Source: Crocodylus rhombifer (Eukaryota; Chordata; Crocodylia; Crocodylidae). From it: 64,000 bases of DNA. The notes under the pieces were generated by a model, which saw only the letters and a program-made list of their open reading frames with translations, was not told where the DNA came from and made no database searches. The position numbers and the translations under genes were made by a program. This document shows, one piece after another, positions 1 to 10,903 of the stretch (within the stretch, counting starts at the first letter, position 1; the number at the start of each line of letters is the position of its first letter). The DNA is taken from positions 248,001 through 312,000 of the forward strand of contig JAVSML010024569.1 of assembly GCA_038503035.1 (NCBI GenBank). The letters run 5' to 3'.

Positions 1-294
1 TTCCTGTTATCATAGGAACATGTGTACAGGTGGAAGAATGGGTCTATGACTACTTTGTGATTCTTACAGATACCAGTAGGTTTAAATGCTCCAAGATTTG
101 TGCACAATAATGACTTTTGTTTAATGCTCTGGGGTATCAGTTAAGCAAAACTCAGGTCCAAGCGCAAAAGGACTAAGAAGTATGCTTGTATCTGTTACTT
201 TCAAGATGCCAAATCAACTTTTGTGTCTCTCTCTTTCTTTCAGTGTTGAGTAATAGAAGAATTCTGCTTTAAACACGCTTGTTTTTGCTTCTAG
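1..294 (+). other. CBLB: 3' end of the upstream CBLB intron
   Basis: No coding signal. It ends in a pyrimidine-rich tract and the acceptor TTGCTTCTAG. A second pyrimidine run (about 223-240) ends in CAG at 241-243 and looks like an alternative acceptor 51 nt upstream. Using it would add 17 codons including in-frame TGA and TAG. No repeat was recognised in this part. Confidence 0.85.
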
Positions 295-545
295 GTAAGA
301 CTGTGCCAAAATCCTAAACTTCAGCTGAAGAACAGCCCACCCTATATACTTGACATTTTACCAGATACTTATCAACATTTGCGACTTATACTGAGCAAAT
401 ATGATGACAACCAGAAACTTGCGCAACTCAGTGAGAATGAATATTTTAAAATTTACATTGATAGTCTCATGAAAAAATCAAAACGGGCTATTAGACTCTT
501 TAAGGAAGGAAAAGAACGGATGTACGAGGAACAGTCACAGGACAG
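295..545 (+). CDS. CBLB: CBLB internal exon (part of the tyrosine-kinase-binding domain)
   Basis: The exon reads in frame 0 from 295 for 83 codons and ends with two bases of a split codon at 544-545. The translation starts [20 protein letters not shown] and ends [14 protein letters not shown]. It has the CBL-B-specific stretch [19 protein letters not shown], where CBL (c-Cbl) has a different sequence, so CBLB is preferred. From memory of the human protein this is about residues 57-140. CBL-B ubiquitinates activated tyrosine kinases and signalling adaptors and restrains T-cell and B-cell activation. This segment belongs to the four-helix bundle that, with the EF-hand and SH2-like parts, binds phosphotyrosine peptides. 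The RING domain lies further downstream and is not in the window. The acceptor is TTCTAG at 289-294 and the donor is CAG|GTAAG with GT at 546-547. Length 251 bp, with no stops or frameshifts. The exon itself starts with GTAAGA. Confidence 0.95.
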
Positions 546-1489
546 GTAAGAAGAACATTTAAATATCAAAGATTGACTCTCTTGCCTTGCCTTTTACATT
601 GCTTACCCATGTTTGTGATGCTTTAATGTTTTAATTATTTAACAAGCAAAATATTTATTGTTTACATATTCTGAGCCTAAATCAGTCCATCATTAAGTTG
701 CTAGATTTTTTTTTTCCTGCTAAAAGGTAGTGTATTTGCTTCATATAACTTTCATTCCAGGTCTACAGCATCTTTCCCTCCTAAGAAAGAGGGAGGGTAT
801 CTAGGTGGCGAACTGCCACTGATGACTTAAAATGAGAAATTGCTGTCTCTGTGTGAGGGATGTTGACATATGCTTTCACAAGTCTTGAAATAGAACAAAA
901 CTGTATGATGCTTACATTTTTTTTATAAGATTATGTAGTTTCACTGTAAGGTAGCAGTCATTTAGATTCATGCTGAGGAATCTTCTGAAAGACCTAATTG
1001 ACCCTGGTTTGCTAGGAGTCAGTGCTATTAGCAGGGATTAACGTCCAATTTATGCTTGTTGTTTGGAAACTGGCAGAGTGCTTTTTGTGGCAGTAGGCAG
1101 GTCTCGGATTGCTTTGCAAGTTTAATTTGAAATTAACTTGGTCTTTATAGGAGACTGTGCCATCATGGAACTACTTGTAAATGTTATTTAGATGTTTTGG
1201 GGGTTTTTTGTAGTTTTTTAAATAGGAGTTTTGATACTGTATATTTAGAGGTGGATCCTATGCAGGGAATGGAGAATTGAACCCTTTGCTCTTTCTGCAC
1301 CTGAGTTCAGGAGCACGGCTGCAGTACAGTTTCATTTATGCTGAAACTACACAATAGAAGAGCAGAAATGGTCATTTTCTTGTACGTCACACTGCAGTCA
1401 TGGTAAGTCAGAAATGCTTTCCATATGAGCCTGCTGAAGTGGTAACAAGGGCCACAACTTCTGTACTGTGACACTCACACAGGGGTCTG
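546..1489. other. Intronic stretch, nothing recognised
   Basis: AT-rich unique-looking sequence directly after the exon. It holds short T-runs near 705 and 918 and a donor-like ATG|GTAAGT near 1400-1407 without a matching acceptor. No repeat family or coding frame was recognised. Confidence 0.5.
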
Positions 1490-1674
1490 GGATGCATTAC
1501 ATAAACTGCTTTGAGCCAAATCAGTTAAGTCTGATATTGCATTCAACCAGGTTTATCTCGAACCGGTTTCAACCATTTTGAAACTGGTTTATGTGCACTG
1601 AATGTCTATTCTGTTATGGGTTTAAATCAGTTTCTGATTACTTAAACTGGTTTATGTGTAATGTTTGTCCCTAG
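1490..1674 (+). mobile_element. Short inverted-repeat DNA transposon (MITE), copy A
   Basis: Contains repeated variants of AAACTGGTTTATGTG and ends TGTCCCTAG. A homologous copy lies at 56138-56329 in the opposite orientation. The shared blocks include CATTTTGAAA, TATGTGCACTGAA and GTCCCTAGC, in the same order with similar spacing. Copy B has recognisable terminal inverted repeats (GGGACA at both ends), so a non-autonomous DNA transposon is inferred. The left end of this copy is decayed and its boundary is approximate. Confidence 0.6.
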
Positions 1675-3649
1675 CGTGTGTGTTACCTAAATGTAGTTAA
1701 ACTTGGAGAAGAAATGTATCTTTTCCACCATTTTTTTTTTTCTTCATTTGAGGACAATGTACATCTAAAGAATAATTTTTCAGACTACTTTATTGACAGA
1801 AACAAGCTGTTCTATTAACATATTGTAATTGTAATACAATTCTAGCTTAATGCTCTTTTTCTCTTTTTAATATGGGTTCATATGCATTAAAAGTGATACT
1901 TTCATTGGAGATGCATTGCAACCTGAAGACACACAAAGTTATCCTGTACTGGGGGAATGATGATGGTTTCTTTGAGCATTCCTTTGGTGTGTGCAGAAAT
2001 AATTGTGTGAAGGAAATAAGAACTTTTTAAGTGCAGGGGCAATTGGACACGCGTTACAGCATTATGTAAACAGATTTTATTTAGACTTCCCTATGGAATT
2101 GTGAATTTGTATAAAATCCATATTTACTTGTGGTTTTGCTTACAGTATATGCAGTAAATTAAAACCAGTTTCAATGTTAGTTCATCAAACTAAAATTTGC
2201 TATAGTTGGTGGGTATCCAATAACCTATCAGTTAGTTTGTGTGTTAGAGAAGATGTCAGAGGGATTTCTTTCTCTGGTAGTCTTCTACTTCAGCTTCTGG
2301 ATAATGGTAATAGCAGTGGGACAGAAATGTGTTCTGGAAAGCAGATGGCTTAGGAGGAGAGAGTGCTTTACATTTTACTGTAGTTTATCTTCTTGGTACT
2401 CTAGGAAAAGATTAAAAACAAGCTCAGTACCAATATATGGACAGGTTATCAATAGCTGCTGTAGCCAATATCAGAATTAGTATTTCTAATGATTTTTTCC
2501 CCACCCCCCTTCCCCCTCCCCCTTTCTACTTAATGAATGGAACTGGAAATGGAAGATGAGGACACTACTACAGTAAATAATCAAATGCCCAGTAATAATC
2601 TTGTTACTTGTGCTTAAACAAGTAGAGGTTGTATGTGTGTACATTATAGTGGAAATTACCCTGCTATGTATGGCTGAGTCTTCTCTCAGTTTTTGTATTT
2701 TTATTTTATTTTATTTTTTAACAGTTTCTACAAGGGTCTGATTTGTCTGCTGAGATTAGGTAAACTGGTATTTGGTATATTGGTAATTACCTAGAATACA
2801 GGCTTACCTGTATAAAAGTTGAATTGTCTTGGTATGGCCAGTTCCCTTTTTGTTACTAGAATAAGCTGTACTGATAACATTGCCTAAGGAAGTTGTACTG
2901 CCTTTACAATACCAGTATGGCCAAATAGTCCAATATTTTGTATGGTAGCAAACCCTATGATGATATGCCTATAAGGATATTTTTACCCGGAAAAAGTTTT
3001 CAATTATGGCTTTAAACATTAAGTAATTCAACAATATTTCTTTAATACTGACTGATTAATTTAATTATGAACTGCTAGATACTTTAAATATGTTGGATGT
3101 CTTGGAGACTGAGGAAAGTTGCTCCAACTTATCCTCTGTACCAAAATACTGAAATAACATAAGTGAAAACCTACACTTAAAAAAATACTTTGGTGCATTA
3201 ATATATACCATATGTGTGTGTTACCCATCCCTATCTTTAGAGATCTTTTATTCTCCACAGCAATTTGATGTACTCTTAATACATTTAAGGTTTTGCCAGA
3301 TAGGTAGAGAAGATATTGTTGTTGTTAACGTTTGTTTCTAAATATTTTTTTATTAGCTCTAATACTTGTTTTGTTAGTTTTATGAAATGATAAATGAAAA
3401 AAGATTTAAATGTTTCAAAAGATTTTTTTTTTCCTAGTCAGCCCTTTAAAAATACTGTCAGCTTGAAGTCTACTCAGGTTAACAACAACAACAAAAAACA
3501 CACAAAAAAAATAGTTAAGTTTAGACATGGTCACTTCATTCCAGTTTTCACTCTCTTTTCTGCAGTGTTTGTTATATGGAGCAATTTCCTGAGAAGGAAA
3601 TACTCCTTGATAGAATTTTGTGTATATATTTATTTTTTGGTTGTTTTAC
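1675..3649. other. Intronic stretch with low-complexity tracts
   Basis: AT-rich sequence. A pyrimidine/C-rich tract lies near 2492-2526 and a T/A-rich (TTTTA) run at about 2696-2722. Open frames of 65-102 codons occur on both strands but have no recognisable domains and overlap each other. A run of CAACAACAAC plus A-rich sequence is near 3482-3512. Confidence 0.5.
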
Positions 3650-4426
3650 TTAACAAGGATAAATGCAAGGTACTGCACTCGGGGAGAAAAGAACGCTTAT
3701 AGACTGGGGGGGAGGGGTACCATTCTGAGCACCACAACAGTGGAAGGAGATCTCCCAGTCCTGGTTGACGCAAAAATGAACACGAGTCGCCAGTGTGACA
3801 AGGCAATAAAGCAAGGCTAACTGCACTCTTTCTTGCATCAGCAGGTGCATCGTGAGCAAGTCTAGGGAGGTGATAATTCCCCTCTATGCAGCACTGGTGA
3901 GGCTGTAGATGGAGTACTGTCTGGTTTTGAGCGCCTCACTTCAAGAGGGATACGGATAACCTTGAGAGGCTCCAGAGGAGGGCTACTCATGTGGTTGAGG
4001 GCCTTCAGGTATGTCTATGAAGACAGACTGAGGGATCTGAATCTCTTCACCATCTGTAAGAGAAGGCTGAGAGGCGATCTTGTGGATGCCTGCAAACTCA
4101 TCTGGGGGGTCAGCAGGGAATAGGGGGCACTTTGTTTACCAGGGCGCCCCTCAGGGTTAGCAGAAATAATGGCCACAAACTGAAGGAGAATAGATTTTGA
4201 CTGGACATAAGGAAGAAATTCTTTACGGTGGGGGTTGCCAAAATGTGGAATGGGCTTTCAAGGGAGGTGGTGTTTTCTTCCCTACCCTGGAGGTGTTCAA
4301 GAAGAGGTTGGATAGGCATCTGGCTGGGGTTGCTTAATTCCAGTGCTCTTTTCCTGCCTGGAGCAGGGGGTCGGACCCAGTCATCTGCCAGGTCCCTTCT
4401 GACCCCAGAAATCTATGAAATCTACT
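3650..4426 (+). mobile_element. CR1 LINE, 5'-truncated, 3' end of ORF2 plus tail
   Basis: Starts around AAGGATAAATGCAAGG, the region encoding the late part of the CR1 ORF2 (peptide KCKVLHSGRK in one frame). It continues through the segment related to VIIPLYAALV and ends GAAATCTATGAAATCTAC, an octamer-like CR1 3' end. Several frameshifts and stops show it is dead. CR1 elements are non-LTR retrotransposons that insert 5'-truncated copies, as here. A second CR1 lies 200 bp downstream in the opposite orientation with its 3' end facing this one. Confidence 0.85.
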
Positions 4427-4629
4427 TTAGAGTACGCAGGGAAAACTGCCAAAAAAATTGCTTTTTAACTTAATTTTTGTTTTGTTTATGATTGGTACAT
4501 TTTTGGCAGAATTAAGACTTTTATAGGTAAATAAATTCTCAAGGCATGCAGGACACCTTCATAACAAAGAAAAATTTGTTTTAAAAAAAATGCTAGCTTC
4601 CAGAGGTCACATGTTGGAAATCTAGCCAC

Positions 4630-6236
4630 TCATAGATTTCATAGATTTTTTTTTTTTTTTTTGGGTTGGAAGGGACCTTAGAAGATCAAGTCTGACCCCC
4701 TGCCCAGGGCAGGGGGGAGTGCTGGGGTCGGATGAACCCAGCTAGGTGCTTGTCTAGCCTTCTCTTTAAAGACCTCCAAGGTAGGAGAGAGCACCACCTC
4801 CCTTGAAAGCTCATTCTAGATTTTGACAACCCTCGCTGTAAAGAAAATTTTCCTAATGTCTAATCTAAATCTATTCTCCGTTTAATTTAATGTCATTGTT
4901 CCTAGTAACCCCAAGGGGCACCCTGATAAACAGTGTCTCTTGCTCCTTGCTGCCCTCCCACCCCACCCTGGATAAATTTGTACATGGCCACAAGATCCTC
5001 TCTCAGCCTCCTTTTGTGGAAACCTGAAGAGATTCAGGTCCCTCAATCTCTCCTTGTAGGATCTTACCTGCAGGCCCTTAACCATATAAATGGCCCTCCT
5101 CTGGACCCCTTTCAAGGTTCTTCACATCCCTCTTGAAGTGCAGTGCCCAAGATTGGATGCAGTACTCCAACTGTGGTCTTAACAATGCCACATATAGGGG
5201 AAGTATCACCTCCTTAGACCTGTTCATGATGCACCTTCTAATGCATGAAATGGGGTGGTTGGCTTTACTTATCACTTGGTCACACTGACTCGTATTCATC
5301 CTGGAGTTGACTATGACTCGGAGATCCCTTTCTGCTGGTGTGCTGCTTAAAAAGTCCCCTCTCAGTTTTCAGGTTTGTTAGTGATTCTTTCTCCCTAGAT
5401 GCAGCACTTTGCACTTATCTTTGTTCAATTGCATCCTATTCTGATCTGTCCACTTGCCTATCTGTCCAAATCTGCTTGAATCTGCTCCCTTCCCTCCAGT
5501 ATGTTTACTTTGTCCAGATTTGCAGATGACACCAAATTATGGGGCAGAGTGCCTTCCACACCTTCATTCAGGTCACTGATGAAAATATTGAACAGCACTT
5601 GTCCTTGGGGGACTCCACTGCCCAGATTCTTCCAGGTCGAAAAATGACTCGTCCGCCACCATCCGCTGGATGCATCCCATAAGGCAATTTTCCGCCCACC
5701 TGACCGTGTAGTAATCTACGTCACAACCATTTAATTTATTTGTAAGAATGGGATGCGACACTATATCAAAGGCCTTTTTAAAATCTAAGTAGATGACCTC
5801 TACTTCAACTCCTGCATCTATGCAATTTGTGACCTGGTTGTAAAAAGAAACAAGATTAGTCAGGCAAGATCTACCCACTATGAAGCCATGCTGGTTGCCC
5901 TTCAGCGTTATTTTTCCTAGTGGACTCCCACAGATGTGATCCTTTAATAACCTTTTTCAAAGGTTTTCCCCAAGTTTAGAGGTGAGGCTAACCGGCCTAT
6001 AGTTACCCAGATCATTCTTTCTCCCTTTCTTGAAGATAGGGAACACATTGGCCCTTTTTTCGGGCCTTTGGGACCCATCCTGAGTGCCATGAGTGCTCAA
6101 ACAACCGCGCCAGTAGTTCAGCTATGGGATTGGCCAATTCCTTCAGTGCGCTTGGATGAAGATCTTTGGGGCTTCATCGTTGCCCAGCCTCTCCAAATGC
6201 CCCTTCACTAGGTCCCTGTCCTGAAAGCTCAGACTG
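4630..6236 (-). mobile_element. CR1 LINE, 5'-truncated, with reverse-transcriptase remnants
   Basis: On the minus strand it ends with ATCTATGAAATCTATGA at 4630-4646, preceded by a long A tract (T-run in plus, about 4646-4662). Going 5' on the minus strand, 5878-5573 encodes a reverse-transcriptase block with VIYLDFKKAFDIVSHPILTN, the conserved CR1 RT motif. Then 5299-5078 encodes the C-terminal block ILPLYVALLRPQLEYCIQSW, and 5115-4882 continues in another frame (RAIYMVKGLQVRSYKERLRD). Frameshifts separate these blocks, so the element is inactive. It is truncated at its 5' end near 6236. Confidence 0.9.
5573..5878 (-). pseudogene. CR1 reverse-transcriptase fragment
   Basis: An open stretch of about 100 codons inside the CR1 copy. 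It encodes part of the RT fingers/palm with YLDFKKAFD, which includes one of the RT aspartates. The YADD catalytic box is not within this frame. It would have no activity alone and is a fragment of ORF2, not a gene. Confidence 0.85.
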
Positions 6237-7997
6237 AGAGGACAAATACAAAATGAGGAGTGGGTGGGCTGGGGGGTGGAGGCACAGGGACTGTAGAATG
6301 AGATTATACACTTAATTTTATGAATTTTTGAGATTAGCCTGTAACCCAGCCAACATTATTTAAGTCAGCTTTTACAAAAGTGGTACAGGAAGACAAGGGT
6401 GGTGGTTTTAGGGGGTTTGGATGAGAAGGAAGAGTGCAATGGGCAAAGTGAAAAAATATTCCCCAGTGGTGGCAGTGGTAGAGGGTTGTAGCAGGAATTG
6501 CTAGTAGAGGTAGCTGCAGTGATGGAGCGAGTAGGGAGAGCAGTATTTTGTTGCCTTTTTAAGTAGATAGAGATTAAAACATTCCTCCCAGTTTTGCATA
6601 TTAAGAATTGTTAAGTCTTCAGGACCATTATTTTTATTTTTTATTTTTTTTGGCAACTTGGCTGGAATTAAATGCTTCCAGATGGGCAGTCCACAAGGGC
6701 ACTTGAGTTTGCACAGAATGCAGCTTCCTAGTTACGGATACCTTTTAGGGTGTATATTATACCTGTACCTCATACATACACTTCCATTTTTGTTGCTGAA
6801 TGCCTCTTGGGATACTATTTGCTCTATAAAGCTGAAGGTTATTGAGGACCTTGATAAAGAATTTCTCTCTTTTTTTCCCCCTGGAAGCTGACTGACAGCT
6901 GCAATCCATTAGGGTATTTGAATTAACAATCCCTGGACAGCATCAAGGTACCAGTGACACGGCATTCTCTGTGGAGAGTAGCTGCTGCTTTCCTTCCTTG
7001 ATTGGAGCCAGTTTGTTAATTGAGGAGGCTGGGGTGTAGCCTACCTTAAGTGGGGCAGATTTGTTTGTATTAACTGTTGTTACATTAGTTAGTTATTTGC
7101 ACTGGCTGATGGGTTTTTCTTATTTGACAGATTAGCGCTCTTCGTGAATGCATGTATTCTAATTTGGGACACTCATAGCTGTCTTTGGAGAAATAGCTTC
7201 TTGTTTCTCATTTGCTTCACATAGATGGCTGAGCAGCTGTTGAATGGTAATGACGTTTGGCCTCCTACAACCTGGGTTGCTTTGGGATTTGTGACCTTGA
7301 GGTGAAAACCTCCCATCTCCTTTTACTAGTCCCCCAATTCATCCAGTTTTCCAGACATTCTGCATCTTTTTGTCTTTTTTTTTTTTAGTCAATTTTCATC
7401 TGAACAACATGGTCCAGAGCTACATAAAGGCAGAAACAATGTGGTTTTATGGTATTTGGTAACTCCTATGTTGAAGCTGTGTTTAAAAATGTGTATTCTG
7501 AATAGTCCTATAAGGAAGTACACTTCAGTAAGAGTTCTGAGTAGCTTTCATTGGAATCTATTTAGTCGCATGGTTTGTTTTATTGATTGATTTATTTTTT
7601 GGCTATACTTTCTTTTTAAGGGTAAAGAGGCTTTTGGGTGTTGACTAACTTTAAAAAACATTTCAGTCTCAAAAAAAACTTGCTTTTCTTTCCTTACCAC
7701 TTTTAAAATAGATTATTAAGGCTGTTACCTAGGGAAAACCATGCTAAGGAAAAGACTGCCACTTTGGAGGAAAGGGATGGGAAGGAAGGGATGCATGCAG
7801 GAAGTCAGGATGAGAAGTAGAGTTTCTGAAAGCTTTTCCACTGCAGCATGGCTTGTCTTCCCCTCTCTGAATTTGACTTGACACAATCATTTTAAGGGCC
7901 CCGGCAGATACTGCGTTCGTGATGTGGTCAGCATATGGAACGTAGTTGTGGCTGGTTAGCATTTCCCCTTAAACTGAATGGGTAGCATATGCCAGAC
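6237..7997. other. Intronic stretch, nothing recognised
   Basis: AT-rich sequence with G-rich patches at 6255-6290 and 6395-6500 (GGTGG repeats) and a T-run at about 7374-7386. No repeat family, coding frame or RNA gene was recognised. Confidence 0.45.
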
Positions 7998-8304
7998 ATG
8001 GGGCTGCCCCATGCCTGATGCTTGTGGTCAGTTAAGCATTGGACATGGGGGCAGCCTCAGAGTCCAGGGCAGAGCCTCTGCCTCACTTGATCCCTGGAAT
8101 TGCACTTGGGATAGCCCTGGGTCTCCAGTTGGGACCTGAGGTTGCCATATGACAGATTTCTGGTTTGGCCCTGGCAGCTGCCTGATTGGGATCTGAGGAA
8201 TTTTATGCCCCATTCCAAACATTGCTTAACACACACATGGCAGGATACACAGTGTTTGGGATAGGGCATAATATACTGGTGTGATTTGGATCTGAGGAAT
8301 TTTA
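7998..8304. repeat. Unclassified hairpin-containing repeat, copy A
   Basis: Related to 54940-55330: both contain GGATAGC(C/T)CTGGGTCT(C/T)CAG and nearby GGCCCTGG(C/G)CAG blocks in the same order. Here it also holds a hairpin with arms near 8206-8225 and 8250-8270 (ATGCCCCATTCCAAACATTG against CAGTGTTTGGGATAGGGCAT), lying between direct repeats at 8183-8205 and 8282-8304 (22 of 23 bases identical). A short CATGGGG/CCCCATG palindrome sits at 7998-8014. Probably a non-autonomous DNA element; class unknown. Confidence 0.5.
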
Positions 8305-9621
8305 ACTTCTACTAAGGATTCTTGACATGCTACTTAATTGGGCAAGTAACTGAACTTCAGTACAACTTTGTGGAAGCAGAAACATGCTGTATGTAGAGCA
8401 GTAATCTAAATTAAACAAGAAAGACTTATTTCACTAAACACACACACTTCAGACAAAGGGCCTCTTGTTCAGGGGGGCAGGTGAGAGTACATGGAGGCCA
8501 CAAGTAGTTAGTCAGTGTTATGACAGTTTGTATTTAATACAGATGCAAATAGGCTGAGCTACCCTGGGTCTCAAAGTGGTTTCTGTTTCTCAGTGAAAAA
8601 ATAATTCACTTTTTCAAAAAATGTGACACAAATGAGAACAAAAAAGCGCCTGTCTTATTCCAAGTAGAGAAGAATAATGAGGTCTGAAACTGTAGAAGAC
8701 CTTTTGGAATTGAAAGTAATAGTTTTTCAATATTGTTATTGCCCTAAGCTCCAGATTTGTATCCAGTCGGGCGGAAGGCAGATGATATATCTGCATAATA
8801 GTCTGAGTATTTGATTATATCAGTAGAGATAGTGTTTTTTGGCATTTTTCAAGCTCTGTCTTAAGGGTGTTTATTCATTAAGTTGATGATAATATTTGAG
8901 TGCTGTTCAGTTGGTTGTAGTGGGGAGATCAAGGGCCTGATTCTTACTAATAGCACTTTGTATAGTCATTTGTACTTGTGCAGAGTGGGTGTAAAAATGC
9001 TGCCAAATTGGAATAGAAACTTTTTCTACCCACTCTGCCCCAGTGTAAATATTCTCACAAAGTTTGGAGCAGGTTAGTATCAAGCCTCCAGACTTTCCAT
9101 TTGCTATACGTTAATTTTTACTGATAAAGCTAGTTAACGGCTCTACTGCTGGGACCCTGGAAGACGGATGGCTGTGATGCCTCTTCCAAGCTGTATAGTT
9201 TAGCAGGGAGGAAGATTTGAGCTAGGAAAAACATATTGTTTTCTGAGGATAGGATTCTTTGTTACAGTGGTCGAGTATATTTCAAATCTGAATTAGGAGG
9301 GAGTACCTCCATACCTGTTCTTGTTCAGGACCAAACTACTTCTGTGTCTCTGTGGCCCCAGTGGCTCAGTCAAATGCTTTTATGCTGTTGGATGTGGGAA
9401 CAGCCTTGATACTAGGACCAAGCAGTGGTCTAGTCTAGTGTGTACTATCTTAGCAGTATAGACTAGACTGGCTTCTAAGCTTACAAGATAGAGGGGAGAA
9501 GATTTGCGTCTCCTGTTTTTTTTTTCCTAACAGAACTACTCTTGCTCACTGATTTTGCTGATGTTTTTTTGTGAAAAGGCTGCCCGTCATTTTTTCACCC
9601 TGGAGATCTTATACCGTAGAG
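8305..9621. other. Intronic stretch, nothing recognised
   Basis: Ordinary AT-rich intron. It has a local near-palindrome around 9428-9472 (GTCTAGTCTAG against CTAGACTAGAC) and a T-run at 9518-9527. No element or gene was recognised. Confidence 0.45.
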
Positions 9622-10903
9622 CAGGGGCAGGCAAAATATGGGCCACAGGCTGGGTCCAGCCTGCCAGACAATTCCATCCAGCCTGCAAGTGCCCACCAAT
9701 TGATTATATCCCACCCAGCCTGCATGCTTTGCTCCTGGTGCGTGGGAGGGCCTGGTCCAGCCAGCATGCACAACTTCTGGGCAGGGCTGCTTCTTGCCAC
9801 TGCTGCAGGTACTGGGGGCCTGCTTGGCTTCCCCAGCCTGCAGCAACTCCTCCTTGTCTCCTTGCTGCAGTGCTTGCTTCAAGGCAGCAGGTAGGGAAGT
9901 GGGGAGAGCTGTGGTGGGGGGAGGGGGTTGGGCAGGGAGTGTTGAGCTGGGGCTGGTGGGAGCATGGAGCTCGTGCCCAGGGGAGGTGGTGGGAGCATGG
10001 ATCTTGGCTGGACAGGGTGTGGGTAAGAGGGAGGGTATGGGGACTCCTTCCCCCGCCCCATGGCACACAGCCCCCACTGGCAGCAGCACCAGGTGGGGGT
10101 GCTCGTGGCCAGAGCTGCATGTGGCAATAAGCCAGTCAGCCTCCCTCTGTTGTGCGGGGCTCCCTGTGACACGTGCAGCCTCCGGTACTTATGTGCCACT
10201 GTGGGAAGCCCTGCACAACTGAACCATTTGCCTTCCCTACCATGTGCAGCTGCTGGGATGCTGGATGCTGCCAGAAGTGGCGGGGAATCTCCCCCCGCCC
10301 CACTTCCGTGGTGGCAGCCAGCTCCATCATGTGGGGAATACCTCTGGTGGTAAGAGTGCTGGGAGCTGCATGTGTGAGAGATGGGCTCGTCTGGCTGTGC
10401 TCCTTGTTGCTACGTGCAGCTCTGGCCGGAGCCAGGCTTCCGCACCTGTGTGGGCCATGAGCAGCCTGAGGCACCCCACCTGCTGCTGTTGCTATCTCTG
10501 GGGCTGTGTGCCATGGGGAGGAGTTGTGTATGGGGGGGATCCACATCCACAAAATACTTCTTTTTTTTATTTATTATTTTGACCTATTATATAGTCACCT
10601 CTATATAAACTATGCAAACACAAAACAGCAAAATATTTTCATAATAAATTAGAATACATTGTAGTAGATGTTTGACTCTTAGTATATGATTTTTTAATTT
10701 TTATTTATTTTTGGTTCAAATGGCAACCCCCCCACTCTCAAAAGGAGTACTTCTGCAGGCAAGGGGAGGGACTTCCAGTGGCAAAGCTCAGGAGTTGTGG
10801 GACAGACTTCTGACCCATCAAGGGGCAGGGCTACTTTGCAACCCTCAACAGCTTACCAAAACTCATTAAGCAGCCTTCCAGCCACAATAATTGCCCACCC
10901 CTG
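9622..10903 (+). mobile_element. Non-autonomous hAT transposon, 1.28 kb, GC-rich core
   Basis: Left end CAGGGGCAGGCAAAATATGG and right end AATTGCCCACCCCTG form imperfect terminal inverted repeats of the hAT CAGGGGTGGGCAA type. Flanking 8-mers CCGTAGAG and CCAAAGAT agree at 5 of 8 positions, in line with an old 8-bp target duplication. The last 45 bp are close to the last 45 bp of the 148-bp copy at 17647-17794, so the two belong to one family; 60357-60530 is a third, inverted copy. The core (about 9640-10550) is strikingly GC-rich, giving many overlapping open frames of 60-191 codons. None shows transposase motifs and they look like composition artefacts. Confidence 0.75.

Noticed and set aside
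3394..3702. 102-codon plus-strand frame
   Set aside because: It runs from unique AT-rich intron into the start of the CR1 fragment, and its only recognisable part is the CR1 peptide at its end.
9555..10130. 191-codon open frame (longest in the window) and several overlapping long frames on both strands
   Set aside because: It starts outside and runs into the GC-rich core of the hAT element. Long frames exist in five other readings of the same bases, the composition is skewed, and no domain or transposase motif is seen.
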